Positions 34,243-44,904 of a stretch of DNA of 64,000 bases are shown here, in pieces (the first letter of the stretch is position 1; each line of letters begins with the position of its first letter). Source of the DNA: Moniliophthora roreri. Lineage: Eukaryota > Basidiomycota > Agaricomycetes > Agaricales > Marasmiaceae. Below the pieces are notes generated by a model. The model was not told where the DNA came from and ran no database searches. It saw only the letters and a program-made list of their open reading frames with translations. The translations under genes were made by a program, and so were the position numbers. The DNA lies in NCBI GenBank assembly GCA_001466705.2, contig LATX02000165.1:248001-312000 (forward strand), in the 5' to 3' direction.

Positions 34243-35110
34243 ATGATTCGTTGGATCAAAGCCGCTGGAGATGATCATGAACCAAACACTGCCTGTTGCG
34301 GGAACCATGATATCAAACTAGCAGCTTGGGAGAAGTGTAAACCGCAGAAGAAATCACCCGGATGTTGTGATCTTTGGATAGTGCGTGCCATTTCTGTTAA
34401 GGTTGATGATGTGCTAATGCGTCTAGATGATAGCGCCACTGTGTTGGATACTTCTCTTGTCCCGAAATCTGGGTGCTCTCACGTCGCGGGCTTCTATTTC
34501 CGCTGTCTTGATTGGCCCAGCACTATACCCTTTGATTCAGTTGTCATTTCTTTTAAACTAAACGTCAATCCAACCTCCCTGAACCTTGACAATGACGGAG
34601 ATACGACTCGCAAATTGGAGAGGACGATGTTTGAAGACTACGTCACCCCAAAGTTGGATATTCACAGCATTCTTGGGTCCCGACTCTGACCCTGGATCTG
34701 TTGCCCCCCACACCTAGTTCCTGGGACATCATCAAGGAGATGCACCTTCATTGACCATCCCTAAGCGAAGGCATGTAATCCCATTTATCCAGTCATATAC
34801 CCTTTTTGAGACTCCGTTGAACCTCAGTGGACACGCGCACATACTGGCTCCTCTCTTCCAATCTTCTCGTTTGTTCGCTTTGGAGCAAGTGATGATGAAT
34901 TTCCAATTCAAACCTTATTGCTTCTCATTCAAGGAGTGTCATGCAATGATGTCTGATGTGCAAGAGTTTGGTGAGGAAGCCTGCACTGCCTTTGGAGTGG
35001 TGTCGTCACTTGGAAGATCTCAATTACCTATACAGCGTTCAGGAAGGCTGACACTTTCTGCCACAGTATCCCATCTCATTGAAACATATCCAGGAGTCAG
35101 CGGCTCGTGA
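34243..35110 (+). CDS. Hypothetical protein, weak gene model
   Basis: An ATG at 34243 opens 148 codons rich in Cys and Trp at the start (NTACCGNHDIKLAAWEKC, PGCCDLWIVRAISV). Plausible introns (GTCCCG..CCTAG at about 34677-34720 and GTAATC..TCCAG near 34767-34784) would extend it to a stop at 35110 with FNFQFKP-like and SFKECHAMM segments. No domain is recognised and the C-terminal part is speculative. It could be an orphan gene or a decayed one. Confidence 0.3.
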
Positions 35111-35127
35111 TGCGCGTTCAGCCAATT

Positions 35128-35645
35128 TCAAAGACGTTTTCGGCTTCGAAGTGGTCCTCTCCCGTCAATAACGGTACATACGGCCACTGTACCATTACTT
35201 TTGCTATCTATCGGATCATGGAAACCCGCATTTTTCTCTTCTTGGCCACAACCATGACTAACTGGCAACTCCAAGGCACCCAAGACCAGCCGAAACGTCT
35301 CATGACCATAATACAGCACAATACCTTGCATAGACTCGACCAAATATGCACTTGCTTCTGATTGATTATTGCGTAGAAGTCCGACGAGCGCAGGAGTAGC
35401 GGAGCCTTGAGGTTGGAGCCGGAGGTGAACGTCGCTGCAAAGGGAAATTGTTATTGCTGACAACCGGAAGAAAGCTTTCTAAACAGGCAGACTTGGCACG
35501 TGTATATTGTACGGTGAGCTGAAGCCTTTACCCATTTGGCGAATCCACCATTGATATCTTCTCTACTCCCTCCGATCAGTTCGAGAGTGACTCTGATCAT
35601 CTCCCACAGTTTTCGTACTGCAATTAAGCCATCAGGATGGCGCAA
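35128..35645 (-). CDS. Hypothetical short gene, doubtful
   Basis: Two minus-strand pieces, KLWEMIRVTLELIGGSREDI and a second from about 35440 down (HLRLQPQGSATPALVGLLRN, ESMQGIVLYYGHETFRLVLG), could be joined by an intron at about 35530-35440. I recognise no family. Coding character is plausible from residue composition only; it may be part of a longer decayed gene. Confidence 0.2.
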
Positions 35646-35899
35646 GCCAATGAGGAGCGGGAGTTAGGAACTAAGCCACGATCACCTCGATTCCTATGGA
35701 CCCTATGGGCGCAACTTTCTCATAATTTTCTCATACACGTCGACTTTCAACCGGGCCGCCTCAGGGACAAATCATATTGGCTTACGGCCAACGCGTTTTT
35801 ATTTAATTCTGGAGCGCTTTCGTGCCCAAGATTTGCTTTCTTCCCTTCTTCCCCTCGGGCTACGGTCACTCCTTACACCAACCTCAGATTACTGAAGAG

Positions 35900-37475
35900 A
35901 TGGCGTCGCCGGAAGAACAGGCCAAGTTTATCAAGCTTTACCAAGGCAACCTCACGCCGCTGCGTGTTTGCTGTACGTCTTGACATCACTGTCGAAGTCG
36001 GGGGTAGACGCTGATAAGGTTTTCGACATCGAAGTGGTCGGTCTAACATGGGGACTTCATGATTATCGTGCGCCATTACCACCGCCTTCCTTTGTTCCGT
36101 TCTTCTGATCAGTTTTGCAGTCGTCACTTTGGAGGATGAGGTGAGTGTTGTTTGCAGATTTGTAACTCTCCTAACTCTTCTCCTTCAGCTGAAGTACATC
36201 TGGGTCAGTAACCTACTGCCATCCCATGTTCAAACTCTGATGGAAGCCCTGTGAACAGCCGTTGAAACGGTCTTTCAACAAGTTCATGTTTTTCTGGGTG
36301 CATTGTCCATTACACGTTCTCTCCCCCCTCTTACTGACCTTATGCACAGATACGATACTATACCATAACGCTCCTTGTCTTTGATGTTATACAAATACAC
36401 ACCTTTTCGATTCCTGGTGTCACAAGCGATAATGTGTACGCTTGCCGTAGCAGTTATTTCATGTCAAGGCTGACCCTAGTCCCCGCAGTTGCGTGGCCAT
36501 GGACTCGATTATCCGTGTCGTAGGAGCAATTAGTCTCTGGTCCGTCGAAATCATTATGCAACTTCGTGTCTATGCCCTCTACAAGTGCTCAAAAAAGGCA
36601 GGCATCTTCAATATACGTCTCACCCGATACCCGGTCACTGATGGGCGACAACAGATAGCCATCATCAACGCCTTCTTGTTTCTGTGCTCCATAGCAGGAT
36701 TTCTCTACGTGCTCATCTTCAACGCGCAACGAAGACGGGCTGTTATCGCCGATGCGATCCATCTACCTTTACCCGGATGCCCGTCCATACATTCAGGCAT
36801 CGAATGGGCACAATGGGTTCCAGGTTGGTTCCGTAATTCTCTGTTTTGATCCTTCCTCGTCTTATCTAAACCCTTGCAGCTACGGCATTCGAAGGTGTCC
36901 TATTTGGGTTTGCACTATACAAGACTCTCAAGTCCACTACCTTGCGGCTCAGGAGTGGTTCTCGAGTTGGTTTGTACTCACTACTGTTGCGGGACAATCT
37001 TTTCTACTTCTTCGCGTGAGTCCTTCTTTAGAGGTACTGACTGTGTATTGATTGGCTCACAGTATCGCATTTGTCCTGGTATTCAATAATCTCATGGTTG
37101 TGGTATGACGTATGGCGAGTGGCTTGGTTTCACCGCGCTAATTCTTCGAACAGGGTATCACCAAAATTCCTTGGTTCAGCTATGCGTGCGTCTGCCTTAT
37201 TGCCGTGTCACTTCTCCAAAATTTACCGCCCCTTTTATAACAGACCATTCCACGCAGCTGTCGGAATACTCACTACGCGGATGTTGCTCAACGTCAACAA
37301 AGCGGCGACGACAGATGTGCTCGTTGACGGCAATTCCTCGAAACAGTGGTCTAAAAAAACTGGAACCGTCAACACTTGGCGTGCAGCAAGTCATGCACCC
37401 TCTGGCTCCACTCTGACGAGATCAGATAGCTTTGAAATGAGGCATGCCGGGACAACCAAGCCGGGTGCCGTTTGA
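35900..37475 (+). CDS. DUF6533-containing seven-helix membrane protein
   Basis: A multi-exon gene of a family that is greatly expanded in Agaricomycetes and has no known function. The start MASPEEQAKFIKLYQGNL at 35900 is followed by the DUF6533 signature after splicing: VGLTWGLHDYLVTLEDELKY, then IW, LKRSF and IRYYTITLLVFDVIQIH. Membrane segments continue with ISLWSVEIIMQLRVYALY, AIINAFLFLCSIAGFLYVLI and AFEGVLFGFALYKTL. The C-terminal tail is hydrophilic and Ser/Thr-rich (SGSTLTRSDSFEMRHAG). The topology resembles seven-transmembrane receptors, but no ligand or G-protein link is known. It ends 127 bases from the convergent Pol lambda gene. Confidence 0.8.
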
Positions 37476-37602
37476 GGACATGGTTGATACAGATTGATAC
37501 ATTTATTTGTCTAATTAATAGCGTATACAACACATTTCGGAATTGTAGTACAGATACCAGACACATTGGCTGTTGTACAATGGTATATTCGTTGGGAGAC
37601 TA

Positions 37603-40600
37603 TCAGGAACTAGGACGTATACGCTCGTGAGGTTCCTGCCAGGGAACCTGCAAAATCCTGAAGATGTCTTCTTCAGTCTCCGAGGCGAGCAGGGTCCCTG
37701 AAGAGAAGTGTCAATATCTATTGGTACCGATGAAAACGGGGATTGCTCGACCTTTATTCGTCTTGATGGTCCTATTTCGCACATCGCGGACAACTCCCTG
37801 ATATAAACCTCGCTGATTCAGGGAATAGCCCATTTTATTTGCTTTGAGTCGCATTGAGCGATTGAACTAATTGAAAGTGGTCAATAAGGCTGCACATAGT
37901 GAACTTGAACTCGGCGCGTACAATATCGTCACCCTGAAAGGTAGGATAGTGAGCCCAAAGCCTTTTCCGATATCATTGCGTTTCTTACCGTATAGTATAG
38001 CAATGCAGCACCCTTGGATTTCCATGGCACTGTCAGGAAGTCGATCCGCCTACGCCTTGCCCCCTCCTTTTCAGGAAGACAACAGAGTCCGCGGTATATC
38101 GCTTCAAGGTCCCCCTCCTCTGGATCATGCTCTGGAAGAGCTAGATCTTCCGTAAGGATGTTTTCAGCGCGGAGTCTTGCAAGTAGACGAGACAGGACTC
38201 CTGTGAAGCGAACGAATAAGGAACTTATTAAGGCAAGGTAGCCCACAGCACACTCTGACCTTCATGAGTCTTTCCATCATGGATCGGCCTGGTGATTAAA
38301 ATGTCGATATCCCCACAGTCTGCTTTTCCTCTGTAGCACAGTCAGAATCTATAGTACCAGCAAGTGATGAACATCACGCACCTCCTGTAGCTGCCCATGA
38401 TTTCAATGTAAAGTGCTGGATCAATGGAAAGTGCTAATGAAGTGTCAATAAGGTACTGCATTTAAGTATCCTCTAGGCGACGAACCAATAGGCTTGATGA
38501 GAGCGAAGATAGCGCTGGCCTCTTCCCTTGGCATGCGGTCGTTGATGTCTATAGGACCTTATGAAGCCACTGTATCTCGTCTAAAAGGTACGCAATACAC
38601 ACACCATCGTAATACTGGAGACCAATTTTCTGGGCTTTGCTCAGTCTGACACCACCTTTCCCCTTCCTGAGGTCGTCAAGGGTGCGGCAACCATTCTGGT
38701 ACCACTTGACGGCAGTGGATTGGCCTTCAAATTCAAACGGGGCATGGTTAGTTTTCGTTCACGATTCTGGTATCTTCCCCCCGTACCGACGCCATAGATT
38801 CCTTGGAAAAGTTTTGAAACTTCAACCATGTCGGTTCGTTCATACTTGAGGCGTTGCAAATCACCGGTTTTGATGATTTCCATGATCTAGAGGAACTCAG
38901 ATCGAGTACCATTGAAAATGTTGAATGACCAACCTTCAGGGCGGTCTTTTCACCAACACCGTCTATAGCTTTAGCATCCTTGAGGGACTTGATGCGTTTA
39001 GGATAACTTCGGAGTGCACGTATAGCTACAGAAGTACATGAGACACCACTAGTGCCGAGGCATTCTGACATACCTTTTGTGTAGGAGTACACTCGCCAAC
39101 GCTCCTCGTCTCCAGGCTTCGCTCGATGCAATTCAAGGAGTTCTTGTAGCTAGAAGATGCATGTCAGCCAGTGCAAATTCCAAGTCGAGTCAATTACGGT
39201 ACCTTGTCAACAATAGTTTGATTGGCACAGGCGCCGCGACCCTTGGAAGCTTCTTTGTTGTCGCAGGTCCACCCCTAAAGGAGTCGAAATTAAGAGCTGT
39301 GATATGTAAAGACCACTACGAGGAACTTACTGCCTTTTGCTTCTTCGCAGGTGGTCCTTCATCCTCTGAGCTCGAGGCGTCGGTCTCATCATCGGTCTCT
39401 TCCGCTTCTCCATAACGCTAGAAGCATCGAGGAAGTAAGTCACAATTGCGATACACATAAGAAGACACTTGCTCCTATTTCTTCGTGCTGCTCTGCCCTC
39501 GCCTGCTCATAAAATTCGGCGAGGGGGTCATTCGGATCCTCTGCTTTATATTTCGGCTCGGGTTGGAAGTTTAGTGGGATTCGAGAGGTTGAAGCCTTGA
39601 GTTTGATGCTTCGCGAGCTCTCGCCTTTACTACCAGCAGCTGCTTGACCGCCAGTAGGTGGTTGGATGTCATCGTTCGTAAAGTCTCTGAATCAAGTACG
39701 AAGGTCAGCAAGGAATATCCGGAAGCTTGTCCAGCACCTACTCGATACGACTGACTTCGCCGCTCTCGGCTTCAGCTTCGGCTTGTGCCTTCTTCTGTTT
39801 CGCCTTCTCTACCGCTTCCTTCGATCCAGCATCAAACCGGGAAGCAAACGAGGCATATCTCCACAGCTGAACTTCAAAAGGCTTTGGATCGTTAACCCAG
39901 CTAAACAACAGAGTCGGAATATGGTCCGGAATGTTGTCTAATGACTTCATCCCTAGGGCTTTGAGGAGACTGGCTGGCTTGCTCTTGAGATTGGGATCGA
40001 CCACGATATGTGTCACAACGTCGGGATCAAATATCGGGACTAGAGTACCACCAAGCTCAATTATCTGAAAATGTCGATGAGCGATAAGTGAACCTTCGCT
40101 GCGGCAGGCAATGCACTTACCCTCTGCATCTTTGCTTTGGAGACCTTGGTAACGGCATCCCAATCCCCACCGCAGTAATAGATCTTTGCACCCACGAGCT
40201 TCTCTTTCGTCTTCTTCCTGCCGGTAGGTTTGGATGCCTCTGCACAGAGCATATCCACATATTCATCTGGGTAGAGCTGTCCCGGGTTGAGCTTCTTACG
40301 AGTTTTCCCTGGATTAGCCAATTCCCAAGTACTGTAGGACCGTACCACAGCTGGCGTAGACGCTGGGGCTCCTGTAGGAGGCGAAGAGGGTACATGTGTG
40401 ACGGAAGAGGTCTCGATGGCGCTGCCGGAACTAGCCTTCCTGCTTTTGGCCAACTTCATGACTTTGTTGCGCCGCTTATTAGCGCTGTGTTGTGCGATTC
40501 TTTCGTTGACTTCCTCCAACATCGAGCGTGTCTCCGTCACCGCTCGTGCGGGTTTCTCTGGGAATTCATTAGCGTCTTCAATGGGCGAGGTGTCGCGTTG

Positions 40601-41403
40601 AGAAGCAGGTGAGGTATCACGATAAGGCGGAGAGGAACTTCGGTCTAGTTTTGCTTCTGTGGCTCGTGCATTACGTTTACGAGGTTTCTTCGCTTCCGGA
40701 GATTCAGTAACGGACTTGCCCTTGTTCTTGCTGGCGGCGGTTCGAGAACGAGATGATGAGTTTGAAGGTTGCGGAGACGAAGTAGGTGTAACACGTCGTG
40801 TTTTCATGCTTCTTCTCAACGGTGCTGACTGTTCGTGTTTGGGGGAGGCAGGCTCACCTGGGCCACGAGAGAAAGAGGGTGTCCTGTGCCGGGATTCGTT
40901 AATATTTACAAGCACTTGATTGTCAAAAATCCCTCACATTAGTTTATTCCTGAAGGAGTCGTCTGCCGAAGCCAGGCCTTCATCTGAAGACCTGCTGCGT
41001 TTTCTCGGCCTCATCGGAGTCTGAGACGTATAGCGCTTCCTCTTCGGAATGCTGTAGTCTGACAGTCAGAGATCGAGAAACTTGTGAGCTCAAGAAATGA
41101 CCTTGGGTTCGGAGATGTAGCTACTTCTATTGAATTCATGGGCGTGCCCGCATCGTGGGCGTTCTGATCGACTTCAACATCCATGCTCGTCTCCTTGCGT
41201 TTGCTAGGGCCAGATATTAACGAAGCTGTCTTGTTTTGGCGTTGGCTGAATAAAATGAGTCTTCAATATTCACGCCAAGAGTCTAGCGCGCACCGCTGGC
41301 TCTCTGCATTCATTCGCCCAACATATTCGTCTATTTCATCGTCGGAGATGTTCATACGACGATCCTGCTCCGCAAAGAAAGAGTCCACTTCCGTTTCAAG
41401 CAT
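37603..41403 (-). CDS. Family X DNA polymerase (Pol lambda/Pol4-like)
   Basis: Nuclear gap-filling polymerase used in base-excision repair and non-homologous end joining. The start MLETEVDSFFAEQDRRM at 41403 leads into a long disordered Ser/Thr/Lys/Arg region. Next is a BRCT domain (about 40210-39880: LVGAKIYYCGGDWDAV, IIELGGTLVPIF, DVVTHIVVDPNLKSK, IPTLLFSWVNDPKPF). A second linker precedes the helix-hairpin-helix domain (IRALRSYPKRIKSLKDAKAI, DGVGEKTALKIMEII). The palm domain follows, with metal-binding aspartates in GSYRRGKADCGDIDILI and RRRIDFLTVPWK. The end is EEDIFRILQVPWQEPHERI with stop at 37603. Catalytic residues are complete. More than ten introns are present, and one near the 3' end is only about 30 bases (from GTACCAATAG to CTTCAG), short for this genome. 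Confidence 0.92.
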
Positions 41404-41753
41404 GGTTCAGGGCTTGAGGGGTGGTCCGAAAAGGTGGTGGTAGAGAGTCAAGATGAGGCTTCGCGAAAACAATACGGTTTAGGAGAGTATAAGATGCATA
41501 CAGCGTGACTGTTGTGACATGGGTCGCGTTGCGGAACCGATTGATGCGCGTGGCCTTTCCGTACAGGATAACGTGACATTTACAACCCCCCAAGCCTCAG
41601 GTTAATAGTTATGGTCTCTCCGTACCCGTATGTGTTTCGGCATACCAGTTAGAAGAGACTTATCCATAGCGCTACATAGCAGCTTCACTGCAGCGATGAT
41701 TCTTAGTATAAAAGGAAATCTGTATTCGCTATTCTATAAGACCAGCGTTTAAG

Positions 41754-43186
41754 TTACAGCCCCAACTCGTCGGCGTAAGGAAGAGTAGCGATGTCACCAA
41801 TCGCAACGTAGGTAGGTTTTGCTCCGACAAGAGACGAGGCAGCCTACAAGTTCGGAGTGAGCACGGCTGAATAAAGAAAAAAAAATAATGATTGACGAAC
41901 CTTTGCAACAGCACTCTCTGAAACTTTGTCGAAAGCGCTCAGGGCAGAAGCCAACGAAGACTCTGAACCAGCGAGCACTTTGGCACCCAAAGTGGCAACA
42001 AGTCCATCCCGGCTCTCAGCAGCAGAAGCAGCGGCAAATTTGGCCTTTGCAACGGCCTTCTTGAGGTCATCACCCTTAAGTCCGCTAGAGGCGGCCTTTA
42101 AGGCATCAACAGTGGCTTTACCAGCCGCCTTGACTGAAGCACCATCTTGGCCCTGGACGAGGAAACCGAAAAGGGTGGCATCAGAGTAGGGAAGGTACAC
42201 GCTCTGGACAGTAGTACCAGGGGTGATTGCTGAGGCAATCGGTGAGAGGCCTTGAGACCACTTCACGGAAGCGGCGGGTGAGACGTGAGTTGACAGAGCA
42301 GCCAACTCAGCCAGAGGGGCACCAGTAGCACCGTATCCGACGAAAACGGTCTGGGGTCCCCCATGGCTTTGAAGACGCGTCTCACCACCGAAATACGATG
42401 AAGCGGGGGAAGAGGCGGAGGAGGAGGCGGGGACACCGCTGAGGGATTGTTGAACAAGCTTGGAAAGGGTTCCTTGGTCGATGCCGGTACCGACGACAGC
42501 AAGGTTGCCCTGGGTGAAAATAGATTTTGCAAAATTTCTAATGTCCTCCGCAGTGATGTGGTGGTGAGGTGCGGCGAACAGGGACGAGCCCAGACCCTGG
42601 CGGAAAGCCAGGGCATGGGCAAGCTCTAAAGCTTGGATGGCGGGGTTGGAGGTGCTAACTTCAATTTCGCTTTCGAGAACGGGCGAGACGTATTCCTGGA
42701 ACTCATGACGGGTGAATCTAGGTGAAGTAATGAAGGAAGTGAGGACATCGACAAAGTGTTCCCTGAAAAAAGATATTAGGCAGACGTATAACAAAAAAAG
42801 GCCACGATACTCACTCATCGCCCCGTAAGAATTCTGCTGTCAGAGCAAGATACTCTCTTGACAAATTTGCAGATAAAACACCTCCGTAAAGTTCACTTTC
42901 ACGAACCGTTCCCAACGCCGAACGCTTGCCCGTACTCTGCAATCTCGAGTCAGAAAACTTCCTCAAAGTCCGAAAATGCTCTTACCTTGAAAGCAAAGTT
43001 TTTCAGACCATGAGCGACACCTGCTTTTGGCTCGAACCTGCTGCCGGCTTTCACGAGGAGTGTCACGGAAGAAGTGGGCTGGTTACTGTCGACGGCAGCG
43101 ACCTTGACACCGGCACTGTCTACGACAGTAGCAAAAGACCGCGCCAGGCGCTGTACGTTGCGCGACGATGCCCTCGTTGCCAGCAT
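41754..43186 (-). CDS. QCR2: Ubiquinol-cytochrome c reductase core protein 2
   Basis: Mitochondrial complex III subunit of the M16 peptidase-like fold, attached to the matrix side of the inner membrane. The start MLATRASSRNVQRLARSFAT at 43186 is an amphipathic, Arg/Ser-rich mitochondrial presequence. Family motifs are SSVTLLVKAGSRFEP, GVAHGLKNFAFKSTGKRSAL, SELYGGVLSANLSREYLALT, DVLTSFITSPRFTRHEFQEY and AAKAKFAAASAAESRDGLVA-like C-terminal helices, ending YVAIGDIATLPYADELGL. The zinc-binding HxxEH of active processing peptidases is replaced by HGLKN. This separates it from beta-MPP/QCR1 and supports the core 2 assignment. Four introns are seen. Confidence 0.92.
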
Positions 43187-43577
43187 CGAGAATATTTCTG
43201 GTGGAATTTAGGAATCAGAAAGGCAGAATTTGGTCAGAGGCGAAGCGAGTTCATCCGGTTGAGGGACCTCGGTCCATGGCTGCGTCACGGGACCATGGAC
43301 CTATGTATCAAATGAGGGCGATCTGCCCAGTGCCTCCGGACCTGAATTCTGGATAACCTCAAGCGTGAATTCTAATTGATACGATGATTGTCACAGTAAC
43401 ATCAAGTAGGCAAGGTGCTTGGATTTACTTCTCTACTTGCGTTCAGCTGTCTAAAGCCAACATCTCAGGTATGAATAGTATAGGTTCAACTAAAAAAATA
43501 CGTGAATGATGTGGTGGAACATATAACTGAAAACGCATCGACACCGTCGTCTTTTTACTAGGCCCAGACGTTTTACT
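43187..43577. other. Intergenic, short palindrome
   Basis: The promoter side of QCR2. A near palindrome, GGTCCATGG..GACCATGGACC, lies at about 43270-43302. No gene seen. Confidence 0.5.
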
Positions 43578-44129
43578 TCAATCTCTTCGACGTTCGACGC
43601 CCCTCTGCCTTCGCTTTCTCTCGTTCATAGGCGGCATCTCATCCGGCAGCTTTTGCTCTGCCGTTCTGGGATGAAACAATGTTCTGAGGAGCTTGGCAAA
43701 TGCTCTTTCATTCAAGGACATGCCTTCCTCATCCAATGGACTGAACCCTTCCCTCGATCTCTTCCGTCGAAAGCTGGGGATCGAAACGAGTCTCTGCGGT
43801 CTCGAGATGGTGATTGCGGCAGGTGTTACACACGGATGATAGTCCTTCTTTTTTAGCCTACGCATAGGCTCCAACGGACCGTTGTTTGAGAATGGGTTTG
43901 TGAAGCCGAGCGTACCCAAAGTAGCGCGTTGAACTCGAGGGCGACCGCTGAGTTTTGGTGTGGGTGTATTGATTGTTCTAATGGCGCCCGGGGCTCGGTG
44001 GGAGGGCTGGCGTTTTGGGTTTGGAGGAGCGGATGCCGAAGGGTCCTTGTGTGCCGCTTGTTGTGCCGCTCGTTGTGCTCGTAAACTTTCTGAACTATCA
44101 GAGGAACCAAGTGTGGCGTAGGGAGTCAT
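43578..44129 (-). CDS. Orphan basic protein
   Basis: An uninterrupted 183-codon frame starting MTPYATLGSSDSSESLRAQR. It is rich in Arg, Pro, Ser and Ala, with basic patches such as MRRLKKKDYHP, FRRKRSREGF and, at the end, NERKRRQRGVERRRD, which could act as nuclear localisation signals. A central helix (EGMSLNERAFAKLLRTLFH) is the only structured-looking part. No domain is recognised. It may be a small nuclear protein; upstream exons were not found. Confidence 0.55.
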   Translation of the reverse strand: MTPYATLGSSDSSESLRAQRAAQQAAHKDPSASAPPNPKRQPSHRAPGAIRTINTPTPKLSGRPRVQRATLGTLGFTNPFSNNGPLEPMRRLKKKDYHPCVTPAAITISRPQRLVSIPSFRRKRSREGFSPLDEEGMSLNERAFAKLLRTLFHPRTAEQKLPDEMPPMNERKRRQRGVERRRD

Positions 44130-44454
44130 ATCGTGCTTGTCAACAGCGAAGTCTCGCGTTGAATCGGATTTGGATGTATCGTGGCTAGGGAAGCGGATGG
44201 AATGCTGCTAGTACAAAATGTCGAACAACCAGCGACGACAACAAAGGAGTGCTTGTAGGATTTATGGGATCAGCGAGCATCGGTAATCGCCATTCTCTAT
44301 GGCGGATGTCGACGTTGAAACGCTCAAGCTCCGGCGGTTGTGTCGCGATCAGCGTTGAAACTCGATCGTGATCCAAACCATAGTGACTGCCAGTCGAATA
44401 TGCTGAAAATCATAGCAGTGCAATCAAAATACTCGAGATGTTGGTATCAATGCA

Positions 44455-44750
44455 GAAGTAGCCTTTTCCTATACCGGACACCCGAAACAGTGGGGGACAG
44501 TGATTATGTGGGCTGGTAATAGCCCGATAGTGCCCTCATCGGGTCTTCGTCCTTGGCTTAAACTGTTCGCTTATGGTGGCTCATGGCCGCTGGGCAAGGC
44601 TAGAATGTGGCCGGCGGTGGAACGAGTGTTTGGTCTCGGAAATGGCGAACGTCTACAGCACTTGCAGGTCAAAACGTCGGACCTTCTGTTAACCGCACGC
44701 ATCGAAGTTCGCGAGGCGCAGTATACGACTTCTTGTATTCATATCCACCG
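44455..44750 (+). pseudogene. Collapsed copy of the WD40-like family
   Basis: The sequence starts with a match to the FYPGHPERWG region (here YTGHPKQWG at about 44470). It jumps directly to VIMWAGNSP, equivalent to about 30311 of the intact gene, then to GLGNGERLQHLQVK and IEVREAQYT, equivalent to about 30640-30730. The missing blocks amount to large internal deletions relative to 29557-30930. Remaining nucleotide identity is high in the conserved blocks, so it is a fairly young relic. It lies downstream of the 3' end of the convergent glycosidase-like gene. Confidence 0.75.
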
Positions 44751-44904
44751 ATGGTCATACGACGATATAAACACGATCACTTTGATAACAGTACACGAGT
44801 CTGGAAACTTGATCATCCTTTTTATGTACGCATGTTCTCTTTTCGTGACTGGCCGTCGTATGTCATTCAAGCAAATTCTCCAAACTAAGACTGAAACAGC
44901 AGAA

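Noticed and set aside
34200..35650. Attempt to join all frames here into one known gene
   Set aside because: No consistent strand, splice chain or domain; listed only as two low-confidence hypothetical entries.
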